NCBI GenBank assembly: GCA_964631295.1
Contig: CAZVXI010000184.1
Location: forward strand, 1 to 6,045
DNA: 6,045 bases
Direction: 5' to 3'
From: CAZVXI01 sp964631295
GTDB lineage: Bacteria > Planctomycetota > Phycisphaerae > Phycisphaerales > SM1A02
Position numbers and translations under genes: made by a program. Of the stretch, positions 1 to 5,838 are shown piece after piece. The notes under the pieces are model-generated. The model saw only the letters and a program-made list of their open reading frames with translations, did no database searches and was not told the origin of the DNA. How positions within the stretch are numbered: the stretch's first letter is position 1; every line of letters starts with the position of its first letter.

Positions 1-258
1 CACGGAATCCCATGGCACATACGCGCGCGTCGTGAGGGTGCCTGGAAAAACGGAGTCCTCGGCCATCGCAACGCCGACATGCGACACATCATACAGGGCG
101 CCATCGCCGCGATGCTCGCTCTCAGTCGGGACAGCGGCCTGCGATTGCTCGGTGCGCGAGTTGAACGTGCAGCCGCCGACCCCAAAGGCGGGTGTGATGA
201 GGGCGGCCAGAAGAATCAGTCGTGTAGTGTTCTTCATGGTGATACTCAACGCGGTCAT
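1..258 (-). CDS. Putative lipoprotein, N-terminal part (runs off left edge)
   Basis: The minus strand is open from an ATG at 258 to the window edge, so only the first 86 residues are visible. From the internal in-frame ATG at 237 the protein begins MKNTTRL, followed by a hydrophobic stretch (ILLAALITPAFGV) and a lipobox-like VGGC. The Cys is residue 23 from that start and residue 30 from the ATG at 258. This is a type II signal peptide, so I infer an exported, lipid-anchored protein. The sequence after the Cys is polar and rich in Ser, Gln and Glu, like a flexible tether, and a more ordered stretch begins around GALYDVSHVGVAMAED. I chose the start at 258 because AGGTGA lies 5 bases upstream of it, while the ATG at 237 has no good ribosome site. 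I do not recognise the family. It is transcribed away from the acetyltransferase gene, with about 175 bases between them. Confidence 0.72.
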   Translation of the reverse strand, partial: MTALSITMKNTTRLILLAALITPAFGVGGCTFNSRTEQSQAAVPTESEHRGDGALYDVSHVGVAMAEDSVFPGTLTTRAYVPWDSV

Positions 259-263
259 TCCAG

Positions 264-269
264 TCACCT
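264..269 (-). promoter_or_regulatory. Ribosome binding site of the lipoprotein gene
   Basis: On the minus strand AGGTGA precedes the ATG at 258 with a 5-base spacer. It is the reason to prefer that start over the in-frame ATG at 237, which adds seven residues before the signal peptide. Confidence 0.5.
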
Positions 270-306
270 GCCATCGACGACAATGAACGTGCCAGCCGCG
301 TCGCCG

Positions 307-328
307 GATGCGGGCATTCTACCGCATC
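307..328. repeat. Inverted repeat in divergent intergenic region (possible operator)
   Basis: GATGCGG and CCGCATC form a perfect 7-base inverted repeat around an 8-base centre (GCATTCTA). It lies in the intergenic region between the divergent lipoprotein and acetyltransferase genes. Read on the minus strand, the centre contains TAGAAT (316-321), similar to a sigma-70 -10 box, about 58 bases upstream of the lipoprotein start. A GGAAC lies further upstream, but there is no good TTGACA at the right spacing, so the promoter is only a possibility. A repressor site overlapping a promoter would fit this geometry, as would a chance hairpin. No T-tract follows on either strand, so it is not an intrinsic terminator. 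Confidence 0.3.
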
Positions 329-434
329 GCAAGCGGGACGTTCCACTGACAGGCCCTGCAATTTGGGGGAGGCGAGGGGTCATGGTGCTCTTGTGTCGCT
401 CCACGCGAAGCGATTCGCTGATACCTTTCTGCAC

Positions 435-1688
435 ATGGACACACGCAAAAACACAAGCACAAGCGGCACCAACATCACGGTGCGCGCGATTCGGCAGGAG
501 GAGGCCGATGCCTTCCGGAGAGCGATCGGCACTGGTTTCGGCTTCGACGCAAGGGATGAGGACATCGCTCGCTTCGAGAACGTGCACGAGATTCCGCGGA
601 CGGTGGCGGCCTTCGATGGAGATGAGATCGTCGGCACGGGCGGGACGTTCACGTTCGAACTGACGATTCCCGGCGGGTCGCTGCCGATGGCGGGGACGAC
701 GATCATCACCGTGCGGCCGACGCATCGCAGGCGCGGCGTGCTGACGGCGATGATGCGGTATCACTTTGATCACATCCTCGAGCGCGGCGAGCCGTTGGCC
801 GGCCTGTGGTGTACCGAAAGTTCGATCTACGGACGCTTCGGCTACGGCGTGGCAGCCGAGAGTGACCAACTCAAGCTCAACGGCGGTGATGTGCAGTTTC
901 TCAATATGCCGAGCGGTCGCACGCGCATCGTGAAATATCCTGATGCGATCGGGGATGTGATGCGCGTATTCGAGCAGGTGCGTGTGAGCAGGCCGGGCGT
1001 GTTCAGCAGGCACGATGCGTGGTGGGAGCATCGCGTGTTCGGTGATCTCGAACACATGCGAAAGGGCAAGAGCGCGCTGCGCTGCGTGCTGCACGAGGAT
1101 GACAACGGCGTAGTCGATGGATACGCGATCTATCGGCATGAAGACAAGTGGACGGAGCAGTTCCCGGACGGAACGATCCACGTGGTCGAGGTGATGGCGG
1201 CCACGCCCGGCGCGCATGATGCGCTATGGCAGTACTTGGCGCGGGTGGACTTGTATCCGCATGTGTCGTACTGGAATCTTCCGGTGGATGATGCACTGCC
1301 ATGGCTGGTGAATGATCGCAGGCGTGTGGTGCGAACGCGCTCGGACAGCATGTGGCTGCGTGTGATGGATGTGCCGCGCGCGTTGAGCGCTCGCAGGTAC
1401 GTGGCGGCCGGCGAAATCGTGCTGGGCATTGAAGATGCGTTTCTGCCTGAGAACTCAGGCGCGTATGTCTTGCATGTTGATGATGATGGGGCAGGGCGGT
1501 GTGAGCGGACGGACGGCGCGGCAGATGTGCGAATGGCGGTCGATGTGCTGGGGGCGATCTATCTCAGTGGGCACCCCTGTGAGCCGATGCTGGCGGCGGG
1601 GTTGATCGCAGGTGATGACGACGCTGTGGCGATGCTGGGGCGAATGTTTGCCTGGCCGGTGGCGCCGTGGTGCCCGCAAGTGTTCTGA
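435..1688 (+). CDS. Eis-like GNAT family N-acetyltransferase
   Basis: This 417-residue protein matches the Eis-type acetyltransferases (usually about 400 residues), which have two GNAT-fold regions and a C-terminal sterol-carrier-like domain. The N-terminal GNAT core carries the acetyl-CoA loop VRPTHRRRGVL (about residues 93-103). IYGRFGYG (131-138) follows, and its Tyr132 corresponds to the catalytic general acid Tyr126 of mycobacterial Eis. A second region spans about 150-305, and the third begins near LRVMDVPRALSARRY (308-322). The chain ends in Phe, as in Eis, where the C-terminal carboxylate takes part in catalysis. Known Eis enzymes acetylate amines of aminoglycosides or protein lysines; the substrate here is unknown. 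No signal peptide is visible, so it is probably cytoplasmic. The start is uncertain: no Shine-Dalgarno precedes ATG 435, and in-frame GTG 393 and TTG 363 are alternatives, with a purine-rich run at 365-379. I chose 435 because the conserved domain begins about 13 residues later. Confidence 0.88.
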   Translation: MDTRKNTSTSGTNITVRAIRQEEADAFRRAIGTGFGFDARDEDIARFENVHEIPRTVAAFDGDEIVGTGGTFTFELTIPGGSLPMAGTTIITVRPTHRRRGVLTAMMRYHFDHILERGEPLAGLWCTESSIYGRFGYGVAAESDQLKLNGGDVQFLNMPSGRTRIVKYPDAIGDVMRVFEQVRVSRPGVFSRHDAWWEHRVFGDLEHMRKGKSALRCVLHEDDNGVVDGYAIYRHEDKWTEQFPDGTIHVVEVMAATPGAHDALWQYLARVDLYPHVSYWNLPVDDALPWLVNDRRRVVRTRSDSMWLRVMDVPRALSARRYVAAGEIVLGIEDAFLPENSGAYVLHVDDDGAGRCERTDGAADVRMAVDVLGAIYLSGHPCEPMLAAGLIAGDDDAVAMLGRMFAWPVAPWCPQVF

Positions 1689-1770
1689 CGCAGCGCCTGA
1701 TCCGCGTGTCGTCATGCCTGCTCGCCGGTGTCGGCGTTTATGACACGTGCGGTCGAAACTGGAACACGCG

Positions 1771-1807
1771 AGAGAAAAGAAAAAGCCCCGGCGGTGATGC
1801 CGGGGCT
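1771..1807 (-). terminator. Intrinsic terminator of the rplI operon
   Basis: A perfect 9-base stem (AGCCCCGGC at 1784-1792 with GCCGGGGCT at 1799-1807) encloses a 6-base loop. Read on the minus strand it is followed by TTTTCTTTTCTCT (1783 down to 1771), the expected U-rich tract. It begins 38 bases after the rplI stop. No T-run follows on the plus strand, so it works mainly for the minus-strand operon, though the hairpin may also slow transcription arriving from the acetyltransferase gene. Confidence 0.9.
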
Positions 1808-1844
1808 GGAGTGGTCATACTGAGACTTCCAACTGAACGGTGAT

Positions 1845-2414
1845 TTACGCCTCTGCGGTTGCGGGCGTCTTTTCATCGGTTGCTTCCGCTGCTCCGCCGC
1901 CTTCTTGGGCCTCACCTTCAGCCTCTGGTTCATCAGTCGCGTCGAGTTCTTCGATTGGCTGATCAGATTCGACCACGACGGTGATCTCGGTTTTCTGATC
2001 GCGATCGAACTGGATGGGCGCAGTGTAGGAGCCGACGCGTTTGATCGGCGAACTGAGGCGAATCGCGCGGAGTTCGACTTCGTAGCCGGCAGCGCTGAGG
2101 GCATCGCAGATGTCTCGCTGGGTGACCGAGCCGTACAGTGCGCCCTGGTCGTTTGCGCTGCGCACGAGTGTGACTTCGATGTCTTCGAGGCGCTCGATGA
2201 GCGACTGCCGCTCGGAGCGCAGCGCCTGGAGTTCCTTCATGGCCTCGGCGCGTGCTTCCTTGAGCGATTCGATTTTTTCCTCTGTAGGGAACTCGGCAAG
2301 CTGCATTGGCAGCAGGAAGTTCCGTGCGTAGCCGGGCTTGACCTTCACGAGGTCTCCGACGATGCCGAGGTTCTCGACGTTGTTGAGCAGCAGGAGTTGG
2401 ATTGTTTTTGCCAT
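1845..2414 (-). CDS. rplI: 50S ribosomal protein L9
   Basis: L9 binds 23S rRNA near the base of the L1 stalk with its N-terminal domain and helps keep the reading frame and ribosome spacing on mRNA. The N-terminal domain is clear: LLLNNVENLGIVGDLVKVK and then the signature GYARNFLLP (28-36). A long charged helix (about 42-78) joins it to the C-terminal domain (about 80-150), which contains GALYGSVTQRDI. L9 is usually about 150 residues; this one has 189. The extra 40 or so form a Glu/Ala-rich acidic tail, EEL to the C-terminus, with no predicted fold. An AAGGA about 11 bases upstream supports the ATG at 2414. It is the last gene of the minus-strand operon and is followed by a strong terminator. 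In many bacteria rpsR would sit just upstream, but here the 100-base gap to ssb is too short for it. Confidence 0.96.
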   Translation of the reverse strand: MAKTIQLLLLNNVENLGIVGDLVKVKPGYARNFLLPMQLAEFPTEEKIESLKEARAEAMKELQALRSERQSLIERLEDIEVTLVRSANDQGALYGSVTQRDICDALSAAGYEVELRAIRLSSPIKRVGSYTAPIQFDRDQKTEITVVVESDQPIEELDATDEPEAEGEAQEGGGAAEATDEKTPATAEA

Positions 2415-2451
2415 GGTGTTCGCTGTCCTTTCGATGATGCGAAGTTAGTGA

Positions 2452-2470
2452 GCCGGGCGGCAAACCCGGC
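2452..2470 (-). promoter_or_regulatory. Small GC-rich hairpin in the ssb-rplI gap
   Basis: GCCGGG and CCCGGC form a 6-base stem with a 7-base loop, about 40 bases upstream of the rplI start. A flanking G-T pair could extend it by one. No T-tract follows on the minus strand, so it does not look like a terminator. It could be an mRNA processing or stability element, or mean nothing. Confidence 0.25.
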
Positions 2471-2514
2471 CCCAACGAGTGTTGATGCGGGCATCGTTGT
2501 CAGTTGCCGGCGTA

Positions 2515-2967
2515 TCAGAAGGGGATGTCATCCTCGGAGATTGGCTGGTGGCCCGAGCCGGCCCCGGCGCCGACTGGCTCGCTGCTTGCTCGTGAACCAC
2601 CGCCGCCGCTACCGCCGCTGCCACCACCCTCACGATCGCCGACGAACTCGAAGTTGTCGATGATGACCTCGAGCTTGCTGCGTTTCTGGCCAGACTGCTT
2701 GTCTTCCCAGGAATCCCAGCGGAGTTTGCCCTCAATGAAGATGGGCCTGCCCTTCGAGAAGTACTGGTTGATGACTTCCGCGGTGCGGCCGAATGCTGTG
2801 CAGTCGATGAAGTTGGCGCGGTCGACCCATTCGTCGGACTGTTTGTCTTTGTAGCGATCATTGACAGCGAGCCCGAGCTTGGCGATGGCGACATTTCCTG
2901 CGGAGTAACGCAGTTCGACGTCTCGCGTGAGGTTGCCCATGAGGATGACTTTGTTGAATGAAGCCAT
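2515..2967 (-). CDS. ssb: Single-stranded DNA-binding protein
   Basis: SSB coats single-stranded DNA in replication, recombination and repair, and recruits partner proteins through its C-terminal tip. The 150-residue product has the full architecture. An OB-fold spans about residues 1-112, beginning MASFNKVILMGNLTRDVELRY and including FIDCTAFGRTAEVINQYFSKG (53-73) and IEGKLRWDSW (78-87). A Gly/Ser-rich linker follows (about 113-142). The acidic hydrophobic tip SEDDIPF ends the protein and matches the consensus that binds repair and replication partners. Length is within the usual 150-180 range. The start at 2967 is preceded by AAAGGA 7 bases away. It lies 56 bases after rpsF, as in the common rpsF-ssb arrangement. 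Confidence 0.98.
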   Translation of the reverse strand: MASFNKVILMGNLTRDVELRYSAGNVAIAKLGLAVNDRYKDKQSDEWVDRANFIDCTAFGRTAEVINQYFSKGRPIFIEGKLRWDSWEDKQSGQKRSKLEVIIDNFEFVGDREGGGSGGSGGGGSRASSEPVGAGAGSGHQPISEDDIPF

Positions 2968-3023
2968 GGCTTGTCCTTTCGAATGATCGTGAGGATAGCA
3001 GGTCGGCGGGGAGGCCGCGGTGA

Positions 3024-3524
3024 TTACTCCGATTCGGCGCCGGTTGCGACTGGTTCGGGCTCCTTCGCGGGCTGCTGCTGGGCCCTGGCGGCTTCTGCTT
3101 CCGAGCGCTTGGTGACGGAACTGCTTCCCGCATCGCTCGTCCGCTCTTCAGGCTGCTCGCCGCGCAGCTTGATTTCATCGGCGAGCTGCGCACGGCCCTC
3201 AGCGGCTTCCATCTGCTCTGCCGGCACCTCATCGGCGCGAATGATCATCGAGCGCAGCAACTGCTCCGAGAGGTTGCATGCACGTTCGACTTCCTGCATC
3301 TTCGAGGCGGTCGCTTTGAAGTATGTCAGGAAGTACACGCCGCGCTTGTTGCCTTTGATGTCAAATGCGAGACGACGTTCATCCCACTTGCAGAGGCTGA
3401 TGAGTTCAGCATCGGCCCTTTCGAGCAGCATCGAGATGTGATCGACTGCGGCCTGCAGGTTTGCGGTTGCGGACTGAGGGAACAGGAACATTCCCTCGTA
3501 TGTATTGATTCGTTCTTCGGACAT
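3024..3524 (-). CDS. rpsF: 30S ribosomal protein S6 with long C-terminal tail
   Basis: S6 binds the central domain of 16S rRNA on the platform of the small subunit, normally as a heterodimer with S18. The S6 fold covers about residues 1-98: NTYEGMFLFPQ at the N-terminus, KWDERRLAFDIKGNKRGVYFLTYF (46-69) in the middle, then SEQLLRSMIIR (86-96). S6 is usually 95-135 residues; this one has 166. The extra 65-70 residues are rich in Glu, Ala, Gln and Ser and look disordered. In E. coli S6 also carries a post-translational poly-Glu tail, so extra C-terminal acidity has a precedent. The gene starts 7 bases after the pth stop, and its ribosome site overlaps that stop, which suggests translational coupling. 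Confidence 0.95.
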   Translation of the reverse strand: MSEERINTYEGMFLFPQSATANLQAAVDHISMLLERADAELISLCKWDERRLAFDIKGNKRGVYFLTYFKATASKMQEVERACNLSEQLLRSMIIRADEVPAEQMEAAEGRAQLADEIKLRGEQPEERTSDAGSSSVTKRSEAEAARAQQQPAKEPEPVATGAESE

Positions 3525-3528
3525 ATGT

Positions 3529-3533
3529 TCCTC
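3529..3533 (-). promoter_or_regulatory. rpsF ribosome binding site overlapping the pth stop
   Basis: On the minus strand GAGGA shares its first two bases with the pth TGA stop and sits 4 bases before the rpsF ATG. Ribosomes finishing pth would be placed to restart on rpsF, so the two products are probably coupled. It also leaves no room for a non-coding leader upstream of rpsF, where other bacteria carry an S6:S18-binding control element. Confidence 0.6.
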
Positions 3534-4140
3534 ACTGGTCAGTGGTCTGGTTCGATTCCTGGAGCTTCTGGTTGAACTTGTTCATGGTTGCGGTGATGCC
3601 TTCGCGCACCCAGCACGCGGCAGCGTCGACGGCGCGATCGAGTGCATCCTCGACAGCTTCGAGTTGGTCTGGCCGAAACCGACCGAGCACGTAGTCTTTC
3701 TGGGGGATTGATCCTGGTGGGTCGATGCCGATTCGGAGGCGCGCGTAGTCGGCTGTGCCGATGCGCTGTTCGATATCGCCGAGGCCGTTGTGCCCGCCTG
3801 CGCTGCCGCCTGATCGCAGGCGAATCTGCCCGCACGGGAGGGCGACATCGTCAACAACGACGAGCAGGTCGGACTGCAGATCGACCTTATAGAACTGCGT
3901 GGCCTCGATGGCCGATACGCCGGACCTGTTCATGTAGGTCGTGGGTTTGATGATCATGACCTTTTCATCGCCGCCATCGCCGGGCATCATCGCTTCCATG
4001 GTGAGCGCATGAAACCGGCTGCGCGCAATCCCATCGGGCGCATAGCGGCGCGCCAGAGAGTCCGCGACGAGAAAGCCGACGTTGTGGCGCGTCTTCTCGT
4101 ATTCGGGACCGGGATTTCCAAGACAAACGATGAGTTTCAT
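3532..4140 (-). CDS. pth: Peptidyl-tRNA hydrolase
   Basis: Pth cleaves the ester bond of peptidyl-tRNAs that drop off stalled ribosomes and so recycles tRNA. The 202-residue product has the full set of family motifs: GNPGPEYEKTRHNVGF (8-23) with Asn9 and catalytic His19, KPTTYMNRSG (65-74) with Asn71, VVVDDVALPCGQIRLR with Asp97, and GGSAGGHNGL (111-120) with His117 and Asn118. These correspond to E. coli Asn10, His20, Asn68, Asp93, His113 and Asn114. Length is normal (about 190-200), with a short polar tail. The start gives the canonical MKLIVCLGNPG beginning, although no clear Shine-Dalgarno is visible in the 14-base gap after rplY. Translation probably depends on ribosomes arriving from rplY. 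The rplY-pth pair is widely conserved in bacteria. Confidence 0.97.
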   Translation of the reverse strand: MKLIVCLGNPGPEYEKTRHNVGFLVADSLARRYAPDGIARSRFHALTMEAMMPGDGGDEKVMIIKPTTYMNRSGVSAIEATQFYKVDLQSDLLVVVDDVALPCGQIRLRSGGSAGGHNGLGDIEQRIGTADYARLRIGIDPPGSIPQKDYVLGRFRPDQLEAVEDALDRAVDAAACWVREGITATMNKFNQKLQESNQTTDQ

Positions 4141-4154
4141 GGCTTGTGATCGGG

Positions 4155-4802
4155 TCAGTCGGTCGACTCTTCGCCTTCCTTCGATTCGGTGATGACCTCC
4201 GGCTCTGCGCCTTCCTCGTCGGCAACGTCTGCTTCTTCGCCTGTATCGAGTTCCTGCACGAAACTGATGTGGGCGACGAGAGTGTCAGCGTCGACGGCGG
4301 CGCGAACACCCGGCGGCAGTTCGATCTCACCGACCGTGAACGACGATTCCATCTGCGACTGATCGACGCGGATTTCTTCTGGAATCGCGTTCACCTTGCA
4401 AATGACTTCGAGCTCGGTGAGATCATGTGCAAGGATCGCGCCGGGTGTTTTGATGGCAGCCGGCTCGCCGACGAAGTGCAGGTGCACCTGCACGTGAACT
4501 TCTTCGTCGAGGTTCACGCGCGCCAGGTCGACATGAATCACATTGTCGCCCAGATAGCCGAACTGCAGATCCTTGACGAGGCAGGTTTCGGTCTTGCCGC
4601 CGTCGAGCTTGATCTCAAGTACGTGCGCGCCGTGGTGCAGGTGCCGCAGGATCTCCTTGGCGTTCACCGTGACGGGGACCGGGTCTTCCTTGTGCCCATA
4701 GATGACTGCAGGCAGCAGGCCGGCGTTGCGCAGCCGCCGGGCGTATCGCGTGCCGGTGCGGTCACGCAACTGCGCTTCAACGGTGGGGGTTTCAGTACTC
4801 AT
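4155..4802 (-). CDS. rplY: 50S ribosomal protein L25 (CTC/TL5 form)
   Basis: L25 binds 5S rRNA in the large subunit; the long CTC/TL5 form is linked to stress in Bacillus. The 215-residue product has the 5S-binding domain at about 1-95 (RDRTGTRYARRLRNAGLLPAVIYG, then HVLEIKL and CLVKDLQFGYLGDNVIHVDL) and the second TL5-type domain at about 100-185 (EVHVQVHLHFVGEPAAIKTPGA, NAIPEEIRVD, LPPGV). It ends in an acidic tail of about 28 residues (EEADVADEEGAEPE...), which is common in this family. The frame is open further upstream to 5075, but that part overlaps prs. ATG 4802 begins MSTETPTVEAQLRDRTG, as expected, with GGAG 11 bases before it. It sits 52 bases after prs and 14 before pth, matching the conserved prs-ctc-pth order. 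Confidence 0.95.
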   Translation of the reverse strand: MSTETPTVEAQLRDRTGTRYARRLRNAGLLPAVIYGHKEDPVPVTVNAKEILRHLHHGAHVLEIKLDGGKTETCLVKDLQFGYLGDNVIHVDLARVNLDEEVHVQVHLHFVGEPAAIKTPGAILAHDLTELEVICKVNAIPEEIRVDQSQMESSFTVGEIELPPGVRAAVDADTLVAHISFVQELDTGEEADVADEEGAEPEVITESKEGEESTD

Positions 4803-4821
4803 GGTGTTGATATCTCCAATG

Positions 4822-4838
4822 CGGCCGCACATCGGCCG
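4822..4838 (-). promoter_or_regulatory. Hairpin just upstream of the rplY ribosome site
   Basis: CGGCCG, a 5-base loop and CGGCCG form a short, very stable stem in the prs-rplY gap, ending 4 bases before the GGAG of rplY. No T-tract follows, so it is unlikely to end transcription. It could influence ribosome loading on rplY or protect mRNA ends. CGGCCG is its own reverse complement, so chance occurrence in GC-rich DNA is possible. Confidence 0.3.
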
Positions 4839-4854
4839 GTTCATTTGTTGCAGA

Positions 4855-5838
4855 TCAGCGTTTGGTTCCGCCACGCCTGCGGAAGAGCGCTGAGACGGAC
4901 ATGTCGTGGTGAATGCGGTGGACAGCATCGCCCAGCAGCGCAGCAATGCTGAGACGTTCAAGTTTGTGAGCAAGAGGTTTGAGCCGGTCGCCGTCGGGAA
5001 TCGTATCGGTGACGAGCAAGCGTTCGATCGGCGCATCATTGAGGCGTTCAATCGCAAGGCCGGCAAGCACAGCATGCGTGGCCGATGCGATGACTCGCTT
5101 CGCGCCCTTGTCCATCACGAGATTCGCAGCGCCACAGACGGTGCCTGCCGTTGAGATCATGTCGTCGACCATCAGCACGGTGCGGTCGCGCACATCGCCG
5201 ATGAGATTCTCCGAGGCAACTTTCATCCCGGACTCGCGACGCTTGTCGATGATCGCGAGGTCAGCATCAAGCCGGCTGGCGTATTCCTTTGCCACCTTGA
5301 CGTTGCCGACATCAGGTGAAACGATGACCAGTTCGCCCAGGTCGGGTCGCATTGCCTCGAAGTGATCGCAGAACACGGTTGCTGCGGAAAGGTGATCGAC
5401 CGGCAGATCGAAGAAGCCCTGAATCTGGGCTGCATGCAAATCGACACAGAGAACCCGATCAGCGCCGGCCGCGGTGATCAGGTTGGCAACGAGTTTCGCT
5501 GTGATCGGCGTCCGTCCCTCATCCTTGCGATCCTGCCGCGCATACCCGAAGTAGGGGATGACGGCTGTGATACGTTTGGCAGACGCCCGGCGGAGGCAGT
5601 CGATATAAATCAGCAGTTCAACAAGGTGTGTATCCACTGGTTCGCATGTGGATTGCACGACGAAGCAGTCGCGGCCGCGGACATCTTCGTTCACTTTGAC
5701 GATCTGCTCGCCATCCGGGAACAGCTCGCGCTGGCCGGCACCGAGCGAGATGCCAAGATGGCTGCACATGTCTGCGGCGAGTTGCTTTCCGCCCATGCCA
5801 GCGAAAATCTTCAGGTGGTCTCGGTCGGCGGAACTCAT
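4855..5838 (-). CDS. prs: Ribose-phosphate pyrophosphokinase (PRPP synthetase)
   Basis: The enzyme transfers pyrophosphate from ATP to ribose 5-phosphate to make PRPP, the precursor of purines, pyrimidines, NAD, His and Trp. The 327-residue product is a class I enzyme of normal length (about 310-330). It shows KIFAGMGGKQLA at the N-terminus, ELFPDGEQIVKVNEDVRG (38-55), the ATP-binding PYFGYARQDRK (95-105) with the following EGRTPITAKLVANL, the metal-binding DLHAAQIQGFF (133-143), SPDVGNVKVAKEYA (174-187), the flexible-loop KRR with catalytic Lys199, and the ribose-phosphate loop VDDMISTAGT (224-233). It ends near SVSALF, as most family members do. GGAG 8 bases upstream supports ATG 5838, which overlaps the preceding stop codon (ATGA). 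The neighbouring pyrophosphorylase and rplY match the conserved glmU-prs-ctc order. Confidence 0.97.
   Translation of the reverse strand: MSSADRDHLKIFAGMGGKQLAADMCSHLGISLGAGQRELFPDGEQIVKVNEDVRGRDCFVVQSTCEPVDTHLVELLIYIDCLRRASAKRITAVIPYFGYARQDRKDEGRTPITAKLVANLITAAGADRVLCVDLHAAQIQGFFDLPVDHLSAATVFCDHFEAMRPDLGELVIVSPDVGNVKVAKEYASRLDADLAIIDKRRESGMKVASENLIGDVRDRTVLMVDDMISTAGTVCGAANLVMDKGAKRVIASATHAVLAGLAIERLNDAPIERLLVTDTIPDGDRLKPLAHKLERLSIAALLGDAVHRIHHDMSVSALFRRRGGTKR

Noticed and set aside
346..351. CTGACA as a -35 box for the acetyltransferase gene
   Set aside because: No AT-rich -10 box at 16-18 bases downstream; the region there is GGAGGCGAG.
264..1217. 317-residue open frame on the minus strand opposite the acetyltransferase gene
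   Set aside because: Arg/His-rich composition with no family resemblance, and it lies antisense to a gene with clear catalytic motifs. It is a by-product of GC-rich codon use.
1689..1783. Possible terminator for the plus-strand acetyltransferase gene, using CGTGTC and GACACG near 1704-1750
   Set aside because: Only six pairs separated by about 30 bases, with no T-tract; too weak to call.
1905..2663. 252-residue open plus-strand frame across rplI and ssb
   Set aside because: Antisense to two certain genes, spans their gap, and ends in an Arg-rich stretch with no domain. Treated as a shadow.
4146..4952. 268-residue plus-strand open frame opposite rplY
   Set aside because: It mirrors the acidic and valine-rich coding of L25 on the other strand; no recognisable protein family.
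4803..5075. N-terminal extension of the rplY frame to 5075
   Set aside because: It would overlap the 3' end of prs by over 200 bases; the L25 domain begins right after the ATG at 4802, which has its own ribosome site.
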